Below are positions 11,501-23,800 of a stretch of DNA of 64,000 nt, piece by piece. Position 1 is the first letter of the stretch; each line of letters starts with the position of its first letter. The stretch is from Nematostella vectensis (taxonomy: Eukaryota > Cnidaria > Anthozoa > Actiniaria > Edwardsiidae). Where the stretch lies: contig NC_064037.1 of NCBI RefSeq assembly GCF_932526225.1, positions 15,562,601 through 15,626,600 of the forward strand, read 5' to 3'. Position numbers and translations under genes: made by a program. The notes under the pieces were generated by a model. That model had not been told where the DNA came from. It saw nothing but the letters and a program-made list of their open reading frames with translations, and made no database searches.

Positions 11501-14500
11501 CAGTTCAGGCAACCAAATACCTCACTCCTTGCAATGAAATACCCTCTGAAATCAAGTGCATCTTAGGGCAGCCTTGGTCAGTCTTTGTATATAAGTGGAA
11601 AGGGGGGAAGGATAGAGTGAACATTTTCCTTGCCCAATCACTGGACTTCAAGATTTGTGGGGAAAGAAAAGAGGGGGCATCAAAATATTATTCATTATAG
11701 CACAACATAGACAATACTTACTCCAATCTGTTGTGACCCTGGAACAGTTGACCCACGTGTATTGCCGTTCAGTGTTTATTGCAATAGGGTAGGGTGGGAG
11801 GCTCTCAATTTTTTTCCAACTACCCCTTATGATATAAGGTATTATCATGACATTTTTTGTTGTTCAAATTGGCTTGGATTCACCACCCCCCTGCCCTCCT
11901 TTCCCCCTTATATTATCCATTTTTCTGGACTTGAAAGTAAGCAACATTCTGATCATAACTTTCCACTGATGCCTCTAATGTTGTAAAATTATTTCCTTGC
12001 CATGTCAGCAGATTGTTTGCTCACTTGTGAATCTTTATCTTATTCTATTCTTTATATAAAAGTTCAGTTTAGGCCAGTTGCATTATGCTGGTGTTGGTGT
12101 GGATCAGAACTTCAAGATTGCATTGGAACTATTTGAGGTAAGCATACCATTTCCATGTGTGTTTTGACGTAATTTATTAATTTGTTAGAGTTATTGAATT
12201 AGTTTATCAAGAGTGTATTCCCTCTCACCTTTTATATTTTATTTTTAGCTAAGTGCAAAGAATGGTATTCTGCCTGCCTATAGCCAATTGGGTAAGTTTG
12301 AGGAAATACTTCTTCCTATTTTACAGTCCCAATTATAAGTTTATTGGCCCCTTAGTAACAACTCTAGCTTGTCTCCCCACCCCCCAACCCAGGGGCATAG
12401 CCAGGGTGTGGCCTAGGGCCCCCCCTTTTTAGCAGCCAAAAATACAGTTAATTAATGAGACATTATCTAAAATATAGTAGAAAATGCCTTGAAAGTCTCT
12501 TTTGGGCCCCCTCCTGTTAAAAATCCTGGCTAAGCCGCTGCAACCTCTGCCATTCACTTGGCTCAGTCCCCTGGATGGCCACTAGATAGATGTAGGGGAT
12601 CATATGCTTTGAATATTTAAGTTGCATCCGTCATCTGTTTCAGGAAACATGTATAGAACAGGTCAGGGTGTAGAGGAAAACCCTGAAAAAGCTTTTCAGA
12701 TTTTCAAAGAAGGAGCAGATAAAGGTAATAAAAGAAGGTAATAATAATTAAATGTAGATCATAAAATACAATTTGGAGCAAAATATTGTTCAAACATGAA
12801 AAAAAATTTTTATGCAAACACTTGGCATTCATAGGATGCCATTTCTATTTTTCATATATCTATCAGTTCAGGCTTGTCCCAGGTTTGTGACTTTGGATTG
12901 CTCTCCATCTATGCTCAAGGAAAACTGTCTGAGATTGTGGATTGTCGAAGCACGGGTGGCCTAGTGTGTTAGCGCGTCAGCCTCTCACCACTGTGGGCCA
13001 GGTTCGAATCGTGGCTTTGACTGTGGATTTTTCTGGGTTCCTGCCTTGATTCGAATTTGTGTCACAAGTGAGTTGAAATTATTCTCCCGTGTTTCCAGTC
13101 TTCTCGGAGGACACTAAACTGGAAGTCACATCTCTTCAAGCTGCACTACACTAACCTGAACCAAAGGGACGTAAAAGAACCACTGGGGACGCAATAAACC
13201 CTCTGGCAGTGACCACCCCCAGTGACAGTGCTTACTAACCCAGGGCCATATGTTAGAAAACCGTATGTTGCCCTTGATAAACAAAGATTAATCTGAAAAA
13301 CTGAAACTGATTGACAAAACTGAATTCTAATTTTATTACTTATGTTTATGTTGGTGTGTTCTTGTGCAAGTTATTTGTTGTAAGAGGATCATGTGTATTG
13401 TTATCTATTAATTTAAATGGCTAATTTTATTATTAATGATGTTCTGTGACAATGTTATTGCAGGAGACATATCAGCCCTCATGGCTGTGGCATACTGTTA
13501 CAGCCATGGTGTTGGAGTTCAAGAAGACAGTTGCAAGTCATTCGAGTTTCACAAAAAAGCAGCCGATCAGGGTGAGATAATAGGCCTTCATTCCATGGCT
13601 GCACAAGTCTGCGTTACTGTAGCTAGCATGGGTCAGGGGATCTACACCTGATAACTTGAACTGTATCTGCCTGGCAAAATATAAAAGGCTTTCCCTCTCA
13701 AAGAAACGTTTCTATTGTAGCTATGATGCCGTGCCTGGATTATATTAATAATATATATTTATTTTCTAGGATACGCCAGTGCCCAGTATAATGTAGGGGT
13801 GCATTATTTTGCTGGACGTGGGGTGCAGCTTGACATGAAACTAGCTGCAGAGTATTTCCAATTGGCTGCTCAGCAGGGCTTTGAGTTAGCACAGGTGAGA
13901 CAAGGTGCAAAGGGTCTTAGACTATCAAATGTTATGTTGGGACCCTTATCCATCTGTGTATCACATTGCGTCAAAGGAAAGGCAAAAATAAAAGTGCTTG
14001 AGATTTCAAGCCCTGAATAAGTTCTTCTTCTTAGAATGCAAAATCCCAATGAACACTGCATCATTTTTTTCCGTTTAGGCCACATAAAACATATTACGTT
14101 TCTTGGTCGCGATTTCTTACTAGAGAGCATTTTTTTTTAGGGGGGGCGGTTTTTATATTTTTTTTTTCTTCTTATCTCAAAATAAGGATTCAGTGCGACA
14201 CTGTGAAAGGGTTTCCCGATGACAACTTTCGATGTATGGCTCGATTGGATGTCTATGTCTTGCTGTTTCGTGTAAACGTAAAAAAAATTGTGGCACAAAT
14301 TCTGGATTCGAGAGACTACCGGATACGAAATTTTTTTGTGTGGCCTTAAAAAAGGACATATGTTTCACAAGTTTTGCCATTGTATTTCTCTTATTTTTTT
14401 TGTCTCAATTCCAGATTAACCTGGGTAATATGTACTACAATGGACTTGGAGTCGAGAAAAACTTGCTAAAAGCACAAGAGTTATATCAACAAGCTTCAAG

Positions 14501-14579
14501 AACAAATCCCAATGCTAAACTTCTACTAGAGGAACTAGAAAGCGAACTTAAAGGGAAAGATGATGATAAGAATAGCTAA
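8537..14579 (+). CDS. Sel1-like repeat protein, probably mitochondrial
   Basis: Exons: 8537-8812, 10415-10541, 10930-10986, 11055-11156, 11401-11480, 12063-12137, 12249-12291, 12644-12724, 13464-13571, 13770-13894, 14415-14579 (TAA 14577-14579). This gives about 412 aa. All junctions from exon 2 onward keep frame; the exon 1/2 junction is unsure (alternative: donor after 8825 with acceptor before 10386, also in frame). The N-terminus MAARLSRVLHLRNKALFSGIR is basic, amphipathic and acid-free, as in mitochondrial presequences. From residue ~160 there are six or more Sel1 repeats, e.g. AQFSLGQLHYAGVGVDQN, GNMYRTGQGVEENPEKAF, AVAYCYSHGVGVQEDSCK, YNVGVHYFAGRGVQLDMK, INLGNMYYNGLGVEKN. Sel1 repeats form helical-pair scaffolds for protein binding. 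Mitochondrial Sel1 proteins include COA7 and DELE1; I cannot assign it to either. Introns carry a SINE. Poly(A) signal AATAAA at about 14650. Confidence 0.85.
8813..10414. other. Intron 1 of the Sel1-repeat gene
   Basis: No exon recognised. Contains C/G-rich degenerate repeat pieces (about 8900-8960, 9640-9720, 9910) and a patch at 9180-9270 (opening CTACTCACATACTATCACG, with 'attgagcgatagatagcgagtag' further in) that looks like an old transposon end. Confidence 0.5.
12947..13255 (+). mobile_element. tRNA-derived SINE in Sel1-gene intron
   Basis: The head has a pol III A box (TGGCCTAGTGTGTTAGCGCG, ~12957-12976) and a B box (GGTTCGAATC, 13001-13010) ~30 bp apart, as in tRNAs, but the acceptor stem does not pair properly, so it is not a functional tRNA. 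It is followed by a ~240 bp unrelated body including 'acgtaaaagaaccactgggg'. It lies between the exons ending at 12724 and starting at 13464. The 3' boundary is approximate. Confidence 0.75.
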
Positions 14580-14649
14580 ACATTAATAGTTAGTAGTTAT
14601 TGTACAATAGGTATCAAGGATTCATGGCCCAGTTAGGGAAAAGCTGTTT

Positions 14650-14655
14650 AATAAA
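14650..14655 (+). terminator. Poly(A) signal AATAAA of the Sel1-repeat gene
   Basis: Canonical hexamer about 70 bp after the stop codon and before the 43-bp minisatellite. Confidence 0.55.
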
Positions 14656-14721
14656 TAGAACCATTTCTAATTTTGAAACACGATTGGAAACTATTTTAAG
14701 GAAAAAAATACCAGCGTGTGA

Positions 14722-15538
14722 GTCCTAGACTACCAGGTTCGAGAGAGCTATTTCCCTACCTCGTGTCCTAGACTACCAGGTTCGAGAGAGCTATTTCCTA
14801 CCTCGTGTCCTAGACTACCAGGTTCGAGAGAGCTATTTCCCTACCTCGTGTCCTAGACTACCAGGTTCGAGAGAGCTATTTCCCTACCTCGTGTCCTAGA
14901 CTACCAGGTTCGAGAGAGCTATTTCCCTACCTCGTGTCCTAGACTACCAGGTTCGAGAGAGCTATTTCCCTACCTCGTGTCCTAGACTACCAGGTTCAAG
15001 AGAGCTATTTCCCTACCTCCTGTCCTAGACTACCAGGTTCAAGAGAGCTATTTCCCTACCTCGTGTCCTAGACTACCAGGTTCGAGAGAGCTATTTCCCT
15101 ACCTCGTGTCCTAGACTACCAGGTTCGAGAGAGCTATTTCCCTACCTCGTGTCCTAGACTACCAGGTTCGAGAGAGCTATTTCCCTACCTCGTGTCCTAG
15201 ACTACCAGGTTCGAGAGAGCTATTTCCCTACCTCGTGTCCTAGACTACCAGGTTCAAGAGAGCTATTTCCCTACCTCGTGTCCTAGACTACCAGGTTCGA
15301 GAGAGCTATTTCCCTACCTCGTGTCCTAGACTACCAGGTTCGAGAGAGCTATTTCCCTACCTCGTGTCCTAGACTACCAGGTTCGAGAGAGCTATTTCCC
15401 TACCTCGTGTCCTAGACTACCAGGTTCGAGAGAGCTATTTCCCTACCTCATGTCCTAGACTACCAGGTTCGAGAGAGCTATTTCCCTACCTCGTGTCCTA
15501 GACTACCAGGTTCGAGAGAGCTATTTCCCTACCTCGTG
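14722..15538. repeat. 43-bp minisatellite, ~19 copies
   Basis: Head-to-tail copies of a 43-bp unit beginning GTCCTAGACTACCAGGTTCG and ending ...CCCTACCTCGT. Copies are almost identical, differing by a G/A at the TTCGAG/TTCAAG site, one CTCCTG variant, one CTCATG variant and one copy short by one C. Such homogeneity implies recent expansion or gene conversion. No unique spacers, so not CRISPR-like. Confidence 0.97.
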
Positions 15539-15670
15539 AGCTATTTATTGTGATGAGTGATATTCGTCCACTTGCTAATGGTACAAACGGACAAGGAGTT
15601 GAGCGGGATTCGGGTATTTTTTAGGGCCGGAAACGAGATCATGGAATACTGGTGATGGAATGTTAGCTTC

Positions 15671-16147
15671 TAGCAGGGGCGTACGCAGCCTATAGGCCTG
15701 CAGTCACTGGAGTGCATAAAACTTTGGCGATCTTATTTGCATAACGAGGTGGGGGGGAATCAAATGTTTACTCATTCATTTTTATGTACGTAGTTTTATA
15801 CTGTATATTTGATGAGGGTAAAAACTATAATTTTCTTTATCATTATAGTCTACAGATGATTTCCAAACATATTATGTCGTTCAGTGCCACCGACGACTGA
15901 AGTCCTATTTCAGATCGAGGATGACAGAGGATCGTGAAATATTCTCAAAAGTCTGACGCATTGACGCTTCCCTGCTAGCAGAGGCCTCTTAGAGGCCTCT
16001 GCTAGCAGGGAACATTGACGCCAATTTCAAACTCAAAAGCGGGAGCTATGAAATCTTCACGGGGATGCGGGTTGAGGGGCCACGCCCTCATTCAGCTTCT
16101 GAATGCTTTGACTGCAACTTGTTAAAATCCTGCGTACGCCCCTACCT
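15671..16147. mobile_element. MITE with GGGGCGTACGCAG termini
   Basis: The left end AGGGGCGTACGCAG and the right end CTGCGTACGCCCCT are exact inverted repeats flanking ~475 bp of non-coding DNA. Shared inner sequence 'gcagtcac..' versus 'gactgc' extends the arms weakly. A second, much younger element sits inside it at 15968-16012. Confidence 0.65.
15968..16012. mobile_element. 45-bp perfect palindromic micro-element with 9-bp target duplication
   Basis: Two exact 22-bp arms (TTCCCTGCTAGCAGAGGCCT plus two bases, and reverse complement) around a single T. Flanked on both sides by the 9-bp direct repeat CATTGACGC (15959-15967 and 16013-16021). The same termini recur at 34433 and 47933. The 9-bp duplication is typical of Mutator-like elements; the element is just two terminal repeats joined. 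Confidence 0.85.
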
Positions 16148-17794
16148 AGAAATGAGATCAGGATTTTTTTGTCAACAAGGACTAGAAAGATACCCTGAAA
16201 ACGGCTAAAATAAAAGTTCGAGCAAAGAGAAGGGAGCAGAGTAAGAAGAAGAGAGAAAGCTGACGTCCCTTTCCATTTTTTAAACTAAAAGAGGATGGGA
16301 AAAGCCCCTCTACCCAATAGTACTGGGAAGACGAGATGGAAAAACAAAAGCGGCCAGAGATTTAGAATTGTCAAAATATCGACCATATTTGAAAAAAGAA
16401 AGGATTATCTTTTTTTTAATAGACCAGTGGTGACTCCAGCCGAAGATCTCTATAATTTTTTTATGTCCTCTATAAATTACTTTATGTTTTGATATTTTTA
16501 CTGTACGTTCGCCTCACAGCCTAGTGTGACAGGAGTTGCGTGACTAATAACGCAACGCCAATTGCTCACCGGAAGTAGATGTATTTTTTTTAAGTTCGGT
16601 TTGTATTGAATTGTTCAAAATCCATGCAAAGATAACTTACGTAACAATTAATTGATAGACAACAATATAAATTAACGCTAAGAATTACTTTCAGAGCGAA
16701 ATGGGGTGTCTTACCGGAAGTGCGTTGTGCTGACTTGGTGACGTCCTACTGACCTGTAATGTAGGAAATGTTCAAGTCGGCCGTCCACTCTTACTATAAC
16801 AACATAAACCGAATGCACACTTCCCTTAGTCGAGAACGTTTTCCTTACCTGGTTATAGTTAAACTTTTTGTGTAAACTTGGTGAGTGAAATTCCCAGTAG
16901 AACATTCAGCGTTGATGGATCGAATTTGTTCCTTGTTTGGAGTTAGATACTGGACGCAGGGCTATTTATAAAAGATGGAAGGGCTGCAGACGGAAAGCGC
17001 AGACACGACAGAACTGTTTGAACCTGCGAAAAGTCAAACAGAGGGAGAGCAAAAAAGTAGGTATCCGACTTGCTGATAATGTGATAACAATTACATTGCG
17101 TTGCTGAGTGCTGCGATTTTTCGCCGTGCGATTTACGCTCCTATGAAACAAAGATGATATTCGAGTTTGACTTTGTAATTGTAGATTGTGAGTTGTAATA
17201 ATCACATTTTAGTTCAATTCATTTTGTCGTAAGTACTGTAAAATATCACTGCATGGATCTCCAGTATCCGGACCACATTAGCAGCCGATAAAACCTGTTT
17301 TATAACCCCGTGCTAATGCCTTTTTTCGCGAGCATACCGCAGAGCTTGAACGCTACCGGTGTGGAAAGCTATGTTAGAACCACAATTATAAAGGCAGCTC
17401 GATTAAATTTTAATAGTATCTTTGGGGGAATAGATGGAACGAAATATCTTATGTACAGTTATGTTCTTGTGCTTCATAGAATTCTATTTCTAAGTTGTGT
17501 TATGTTGTTATATCCAGTTTGATAATATCATACAAAAGTAATGGGCCATTACGATGTGGCCAGCGGTTTTATTAAAGGAGAAAAGCATTCAAGAAATACC
17601 GCAAATCCCAAAATCAACTGCCGTTTTTTTTTTCTTTTTGCTATTTATCCGACAGAAAAATTAAGTAGTGCATACAAATGTTGTTTGTGAATATTTTTGT
17701 TTGTTCATAATTACTATGTATTGGTTTGGGGGAGGGGGGGGGGGGGTTGCTTCCCAACCCTCTGATAGCGTAGCAAATGCGCGGCCGATAGCTA

Positions 17795-17802
17795 TCACGT
17801 GA
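17795..17802. promoter_or_regulatory. Palindromic E-box TCACGTGA next to OSBP start
   Basis: An 8-bp palindrome ending two bases before the OSBP ATG at 17805. It matches the core bound by MITF/TFE-type and USF bHLH-zip factors in animals. Position in the 5' leader is consistent with a promoter-proximal site; function is inference. Confidence 0.35.
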
Positions 17803-17804
17803 TC

Positions 17805-20800
17805 ATGGATGAGTTACTCGGGTACACGATCGTAGAACTTCCAAAGCAAAATGTGAAAAATAAAGAGCAAAAAAATATGCCGGACGGCCGAGTTTGCCCC
17901 GATCACTTCAGGGGATGGCTCCTCAAATGGACGAACTACATAAAGGGTTACCAGAGACGCTGGTTTGTGCTTTCCAATGGTCTTTTATCGTATTACAGGT
18001 AAAGCCGCTCTCTTTCTATGAAATTCAAAATGGCGGAAGGATCGACCCACTTTCGCTTTGAATATCGTTTCTTCGTTTACCCCCTACTACCATGCTATCG
18101 GCTTTAAATGGGTCTTCATTGCTAGGAATCAAGCCGAAATGGCACACACATGCCGCGGGACCATCAATTTAGCTGGAGCTTTTATCGACACTGAAGACGC
18201 TTGTAGTTTCGTTATCTCAAATGGCGGTACGCAAGTTTTTCATCTCCGCGCATCGACCGAAGTAGAGAGACAACGATGGGTGACAGCTCTGGAACTTGCA
18301 AAAGCCAAGGCTATAAAAATGCTCGAATCAGGTTTGTGGTCTTAAGAGGGAGAAATATATTGCTGAGCTTGTCCCCAACAGTCATCATATTGCAATGATG
18401 ATTGATCTCCATACTTAATAAGCTTACTATAAGTTACGTTAGAATAAGAAATATCAAGCATTAAAATGTTAGCAGGCGTTAAACGTCATTTGTTTCCCAT
18501 TTGACATTTACTATAAAGAGGATGTACGTATATTTGAAGAACAAAAGTGATGGGAAATGTACACTATTTGTTAGTAACCTTTCCAGAACATTGTTTGAGC
18601 TTTCTGTGATCAGATTGCTGATTGTTTTGTGGTCTGGTGCTGTCTGGTTATCTCCCTATCACTAACCTGGCTGAAAGGATGGTATTTGTGAAGATTGGAG
18701 TATTTTTGGGGGCTATTTTGTGAGGCAACATTATTTGTGATTACTTCTGTTCTATATTTAGATTCCTCTTCATGAGAAAATATTCATTTATGGTGCAGCC
18801 TCGAAAAGCAATTTAAGATAACAGTAACTCTGGACAACAATAATCATTTGGGATTCCATCAACTGTAAAATAAATCGAAACTTTCTCAGTGGATCAGTTT
18901 TTTGATTGCTATTACACCTGAAATCTGCGTTGCTAGATTTCCCTTAGTCCAAATTCCTTGCATCATTGGGAAAAGCATCTGTAATCAATCAAACTTTCAG
19001 TGCAGGTTTCATTATTAGGTTTGATTGACTAAAACAAGATAGGGATTTTAGATTCTGGGGAGTCATGAAATTATAATTTCGGTTATTAACTTATAATTCT
19101 TTAGACCTATAATTCTTTAGAAAAAGAATTAAAATTGCACTACAGATCACTCAAATAATAATCAAAGAAGGCTTCTCTAACTATATTCAAAGATTGGTTT
19201 TATCTTAATTCCATCACAATACAACCTTTTGCTAAGATGCACATTTCTTTGCATGTAAAAACACCTAACACACATTGTTATCATAGCAATGTTGAAATGG
19301 AAATAGTCTACTTTTTGGCTGCCAAGGCAGGTTCACCCTGCACACTCTCCTGTGTTTGCACCTATGATTTATACCATGAAACGCCTAAATGTTTGTTTTT
19401 CTTTGACCTTATTTGTTAAAATTTCATTTTGTAAAATTCTTATAGCCAGGTTAAAACCTGTTATAAATATAGCTCACCTTACACTAAGAATTATTTTAAT
19501 GTGTGGTCCAAATGAAGCATCCCTTGCTCTCAAGAGAATACTCTTTCTCTTTTTTTTCTGTTGCCTTAAATAATTGTTTAAATGTTTGAATTAGACTTTT
19601 TTCCTCTCAGAATCTCTTTTCCCTTTTATATTCAGCTATAATAAAACAAAGGTTAATGAGGTGGGGTTATAAAATTTGTAACCTACTTTGTGTGACATAA
19701 AATCTTCCCTCTCAAAATCAATTATCGTCTTTGATCTCAAAACCATTAGTGTGTCATGTCTAATGAATGAACCAATCACAAGCTACGCTGACTTTTGATA
19801 TCTGGAGGCCATTTCTGTGTCATGAGTGTCAAATCGAGCCAATCAGAGACCTGAGAGGTGTTGTAGGGCCCCCTCAGGTGACTAGTTGATGCTCCCAGTG
19901 TCTTGGATCATCTTTGTCTATGTTTACCATATCATTATTTAATCAGCAAAAATACTATATTTGGAAAATCTAGTAGAAATCCCAGCAAGGTGCAGTGACC
20001 TTGTAGGAGGACTCTTCAGAAGGTACAGTTTATTTGGTAGATTTCTTTCACAAATTTTGAATCTAATTTTTTTAAATTTCATGTTTTTTTTATTCTTGTC
20101 ATCATAGCCTGAGGTTTTACTTGTGACCATAAATACATTATGCAACTTTTATTTGAACTGAAATGCATAGATATCCATGGAACAGTATTCTGATTTACTC
20201 TTCTCGGTTCATCGCACTTTCTGCCCATTGATTGCCTACATAGTTTTTTAATTCAACCACTGAAAACATTTTTTCAGATTTTATAGCCCAGTGAGCACTG
20301 ATCATGCGTTTAAACATGTCTTTAAACTATACAAAATTATAATTTACAAACAAGTGTCATTTTCTGTAAGGATGTCTTGGCTCATGTTTCTAATAGAGTG
20401 CTCTTCCATGTGAAGTGAAGGACTTATAAGTTCCATGGTATTTTTGTGACTTTAGTTTCTTATCCAAGATTTTTCACTGATAGAAGCAGGTACCTGCCAA
20501 CTCAATTAAACATCATTTTTCACTCTCATATTCAAAAGTGACCAAAAAACTGTTTCCAAATTATTTATCCTCCAAAATACCACCTACATTTTTGTTAATC
20601 AACTTTAAATTATACTTTTTTAATAAAAAAGCATTATGTTCCAAATTTTTCCCATTATTATTTTTGCTTGTTTTACCATGTAATTTTCATTGTTTTAACC
20701 ATAAATACCACAATATACAAATAAGGGCTAATAGTTTGAGGGCTGATGTATCACACTACATGCCAAGTTTTTTAAACAATTTTTTTCTTGTGTAAAACAC

Positions 20801-23800
20801 AAGTGCATCTGCTGCAATTTAAGAGATTGAACAAATGCCTTTCGTCTCTGCACTGTGATGTTTGCATTCCGTGTGAGAAGACAAAACACAGTTGAGGAAA
20901 TTGAACTTGTTGGGACTTTTCCAGACAAACAAACTAATGACCGTGTTACTGTGTGCAGAAGGCTTTCGGCTCTTTGTTTCAGAGCCAACTCCCATATAGG
21001 TATACTGTATCAGTCATTTAATGTTTATGTTAAGGGCTGAGGCACATTTATGCTATGTTGCACAAACATCAACAAAGACATGTAGAATTTATTATTATTA
21101 TTATGCATCCTTTGCTAATGCAATAGCTGGGTTTATTCTGCTTTACATAATTGAAAACACCTGACATCAATGATTACAGTAGTGACAGAAAGTAATGCAA
21201 CCAAATTTTGCCTAAATTCGCCGAACATTTGACAATAACATCCAAAAACATCCGTAATTTTGTTTTGCACACTCCCCAAATTTTGGCAAGTTTTCATTTA
21301 AGCAAGAATTTTAGGCAAATGTGGTTCTAGCTGAACTTCACCAGAATTTTGCTGTTCTAATTTTCGGATAGACTTATATGTACAGCAGAAATTCCTGAGA
21401 CACTAATCTAATCTGCTAATGTTGGCAAAGCGATTTCGGAGAACACAAGTTTTCTTTTTTGTAGAGACAGAGGATTCTTCTTAATCGAAATCTCAAACTT
21501 CGATTCACTTAACATAGTCTACTGCTAAAGCAAAGCTTCATGGAAAACCAAAGCACATAATACATAGAAAGTACAGTGTACAGAAAAAGAGCTCATTTAC
21601 AACAAATGTTGAAATCAAAAACCCTCAACTTTGCCGAAATTTCAGTACTGTATATATTTATTTAGTTTAGTACAAGAATCTGTAACAAGTACTGTATTTC
21701 ACCGGGATGAGTTCTTAGAAAATAAGTTGTTCTATCAATATAAAGTATATCCATTGTCAAACCAGTTCACTTAGTCCTTTAGGCTAGGCTGGTGTAGCTC
21801 TTTATTCCTTTTTGCATAGCTCAGGCGAAAATTTTTCGTACTTAGACATATATATATTTTTTTACAAAACAGTCATTTATATCCCAATAAATATCCCTTT
21901 AAGTGTTCCAGCCGTAAAATCTGGCATAAGCAGGCTTCTGTTTTCAGGATAACATTAAGGGTTACCTTGGCTGTGAGGCAAAGCAATGGAGACTTTTTCA
22001 AAGCAATACATTTGCTTATTATTTGTTTTTTTGGATCTCAAGACCACATTTAATTGCCACATAGGAAATCTTATATGATGCAATGAAGTTAAAATTGAAC
22101 AAAAATGTTTAGCCTGATTTAAAAGTTTGCAAGGGCTGAGGACCAGAGCTATTCTCGCAGTACTCTCAAATATTCAATAGCAACATCTGCTTTGATAGTT
22201 TTGGATTATCCATAGCCACATGTACAAAATAACACATTGTGCAATTAATTGTCTCTGTCAACTCTCAGGCTTTCCTAGTACATAGACCTGTTTACCTTCG
22301 AAATCTTGTCCAATTTGTGGTTTCGGACGAAGCTGTAAACACATCTAAAGGCCTATTTACACAAACACAATTTTGACTTTTACTTGTATGTAGTATAGTC
22401 AAGTCGCTAGTTTCAAGTCAGGCTGTGTAACCAGGCCTCAGATGTGCAGATGTGATAAGTCTTTATTTGAAGCGCGTGCACAATGCTGAAAACCACCAGC
22501 TGTAGTACGCATTTCTTAGCATGGCTAACTTTATTTGTTTCATGTAGACGAGGAGGAAGAAGGTGCAAGTGATCATGCGGAGAATATCAAGCCCCTGAGC
22601 AGTAAACTAAGCGACTTGCAGACATGTAATGACCTGGTGGGAAAGCATGGCTCAGCACTTCAGAGGGCTATCGGCGAGCTACAAGAGATCGAAGATAATC
22701 ACACACTTTTTAACAAGCTCAAAGCTGTCAACGAGAAGGCAACACTCTTCAGAATAACCTCAAATGCCATGATCAGTGTAAGTGATCCACACGTTTTCAA
22801 CATGAGGTAGAGAAACACGGGTGGAACAAATGGGGAGGGGGGCAAGTTTGCCCCATAGCCCCTCCCTTTATGGAAGAGTTTTTTAGAGGAAAGGGGGAGC
22901 TGAATTCCTGAATTCACTTCCAGCCATGTGTAGGGAGGTTATGGGCCTTAGAACTTGGGCATTGCATGTGAATGAGATATTATAAAATCTTGATGGTTTT
23001 GACGAGAAGATGTATAAATTAAAATGGTACTAATAGCTTAGCTATTTTGATTGGCAAATTTGGAAATTGATTTGGAATTTGGTAATCCTTTGACCCTTGA
23101 AACATAGAAACATTTTTACTTTCTAGGCCTGTGCGGAATTCTTGGAACTGGCCCAGGCACAGGAGAAGAAGTGGCAAAAATCACTCCAGTATGAGAGAAA
23201 CCAGCGCATCAATCTTGAAGAGACAGTTGAAGTTCTGGGACGACAACACTATCTCTTGGAGCGCAAATGTCAGCGTCAGTCAGGCACTCCTGGAATGGGA
23301 CCACCTACCCAGGGTCAGACAAATGATGATGACGATGACGAGGATGACTTCTTTGATGCAATATCTGAACACCCAGAAAAACTAGGCTTTCCACACACTG
23401 AGAGCAGAGAAAGTTTACAGAGCACTGCAAGCTCCGAGGAAAGTAGCTCTCTCAGTGACTTGTCAATACCTGCTCAAGATGCTTTATCGGAAACCCCTAA
23501 GACTGAAGCCAAAGTCAAGAATGATGTAAACATTTGTACCACAGTATCGACCATTCCTGCTATTGGGGCATTTGGCCATTTCTCATCATCGGTAAGAAGA
23601 GTAATTGAGTGTTCCATTTTGTTTGGTCAACCACCAGCCACACATTGTTTAATAAGTCTGTGCAAATACTCTATTGTCGATCACCTGGCTAAGATAAGAG
23701 CAGCCACAAGATATGTGGCAGTTACTGTATTATACTTGTTCAAGGCCAAATTTCTGTTGCTTTCAACAGTAACCTGTTTGCTGTTATTATCATATTGAAA

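Larger units (their letters stand above)
15539..17794. other. Intergenic region between Sel1 gene and OSBP
   Basis: No convincing gene. Holds a ~475-bp inverted-repeat element (15671-16147) with a 45-bp palindrome nested in it, and a short open frame from an ATG at 16975 to a GTAGGT at 17057 that might be an alternative first exon (see findings). Several minus-strand frames near 16711-17205 resemble nothing. Confidence 0.5.

Noticed and set aside
12957-13025. Functional tRNA gene
   Set aside because: A and B boxes are present but the arms do not form a proper cloverleaf and a long non-tRNA body follows; better explained as a SINE head.
14722-15538. CRISPR-like array
   Set aside because: Units are contiguous with no unique spacers, and the DNA is clearly animal.
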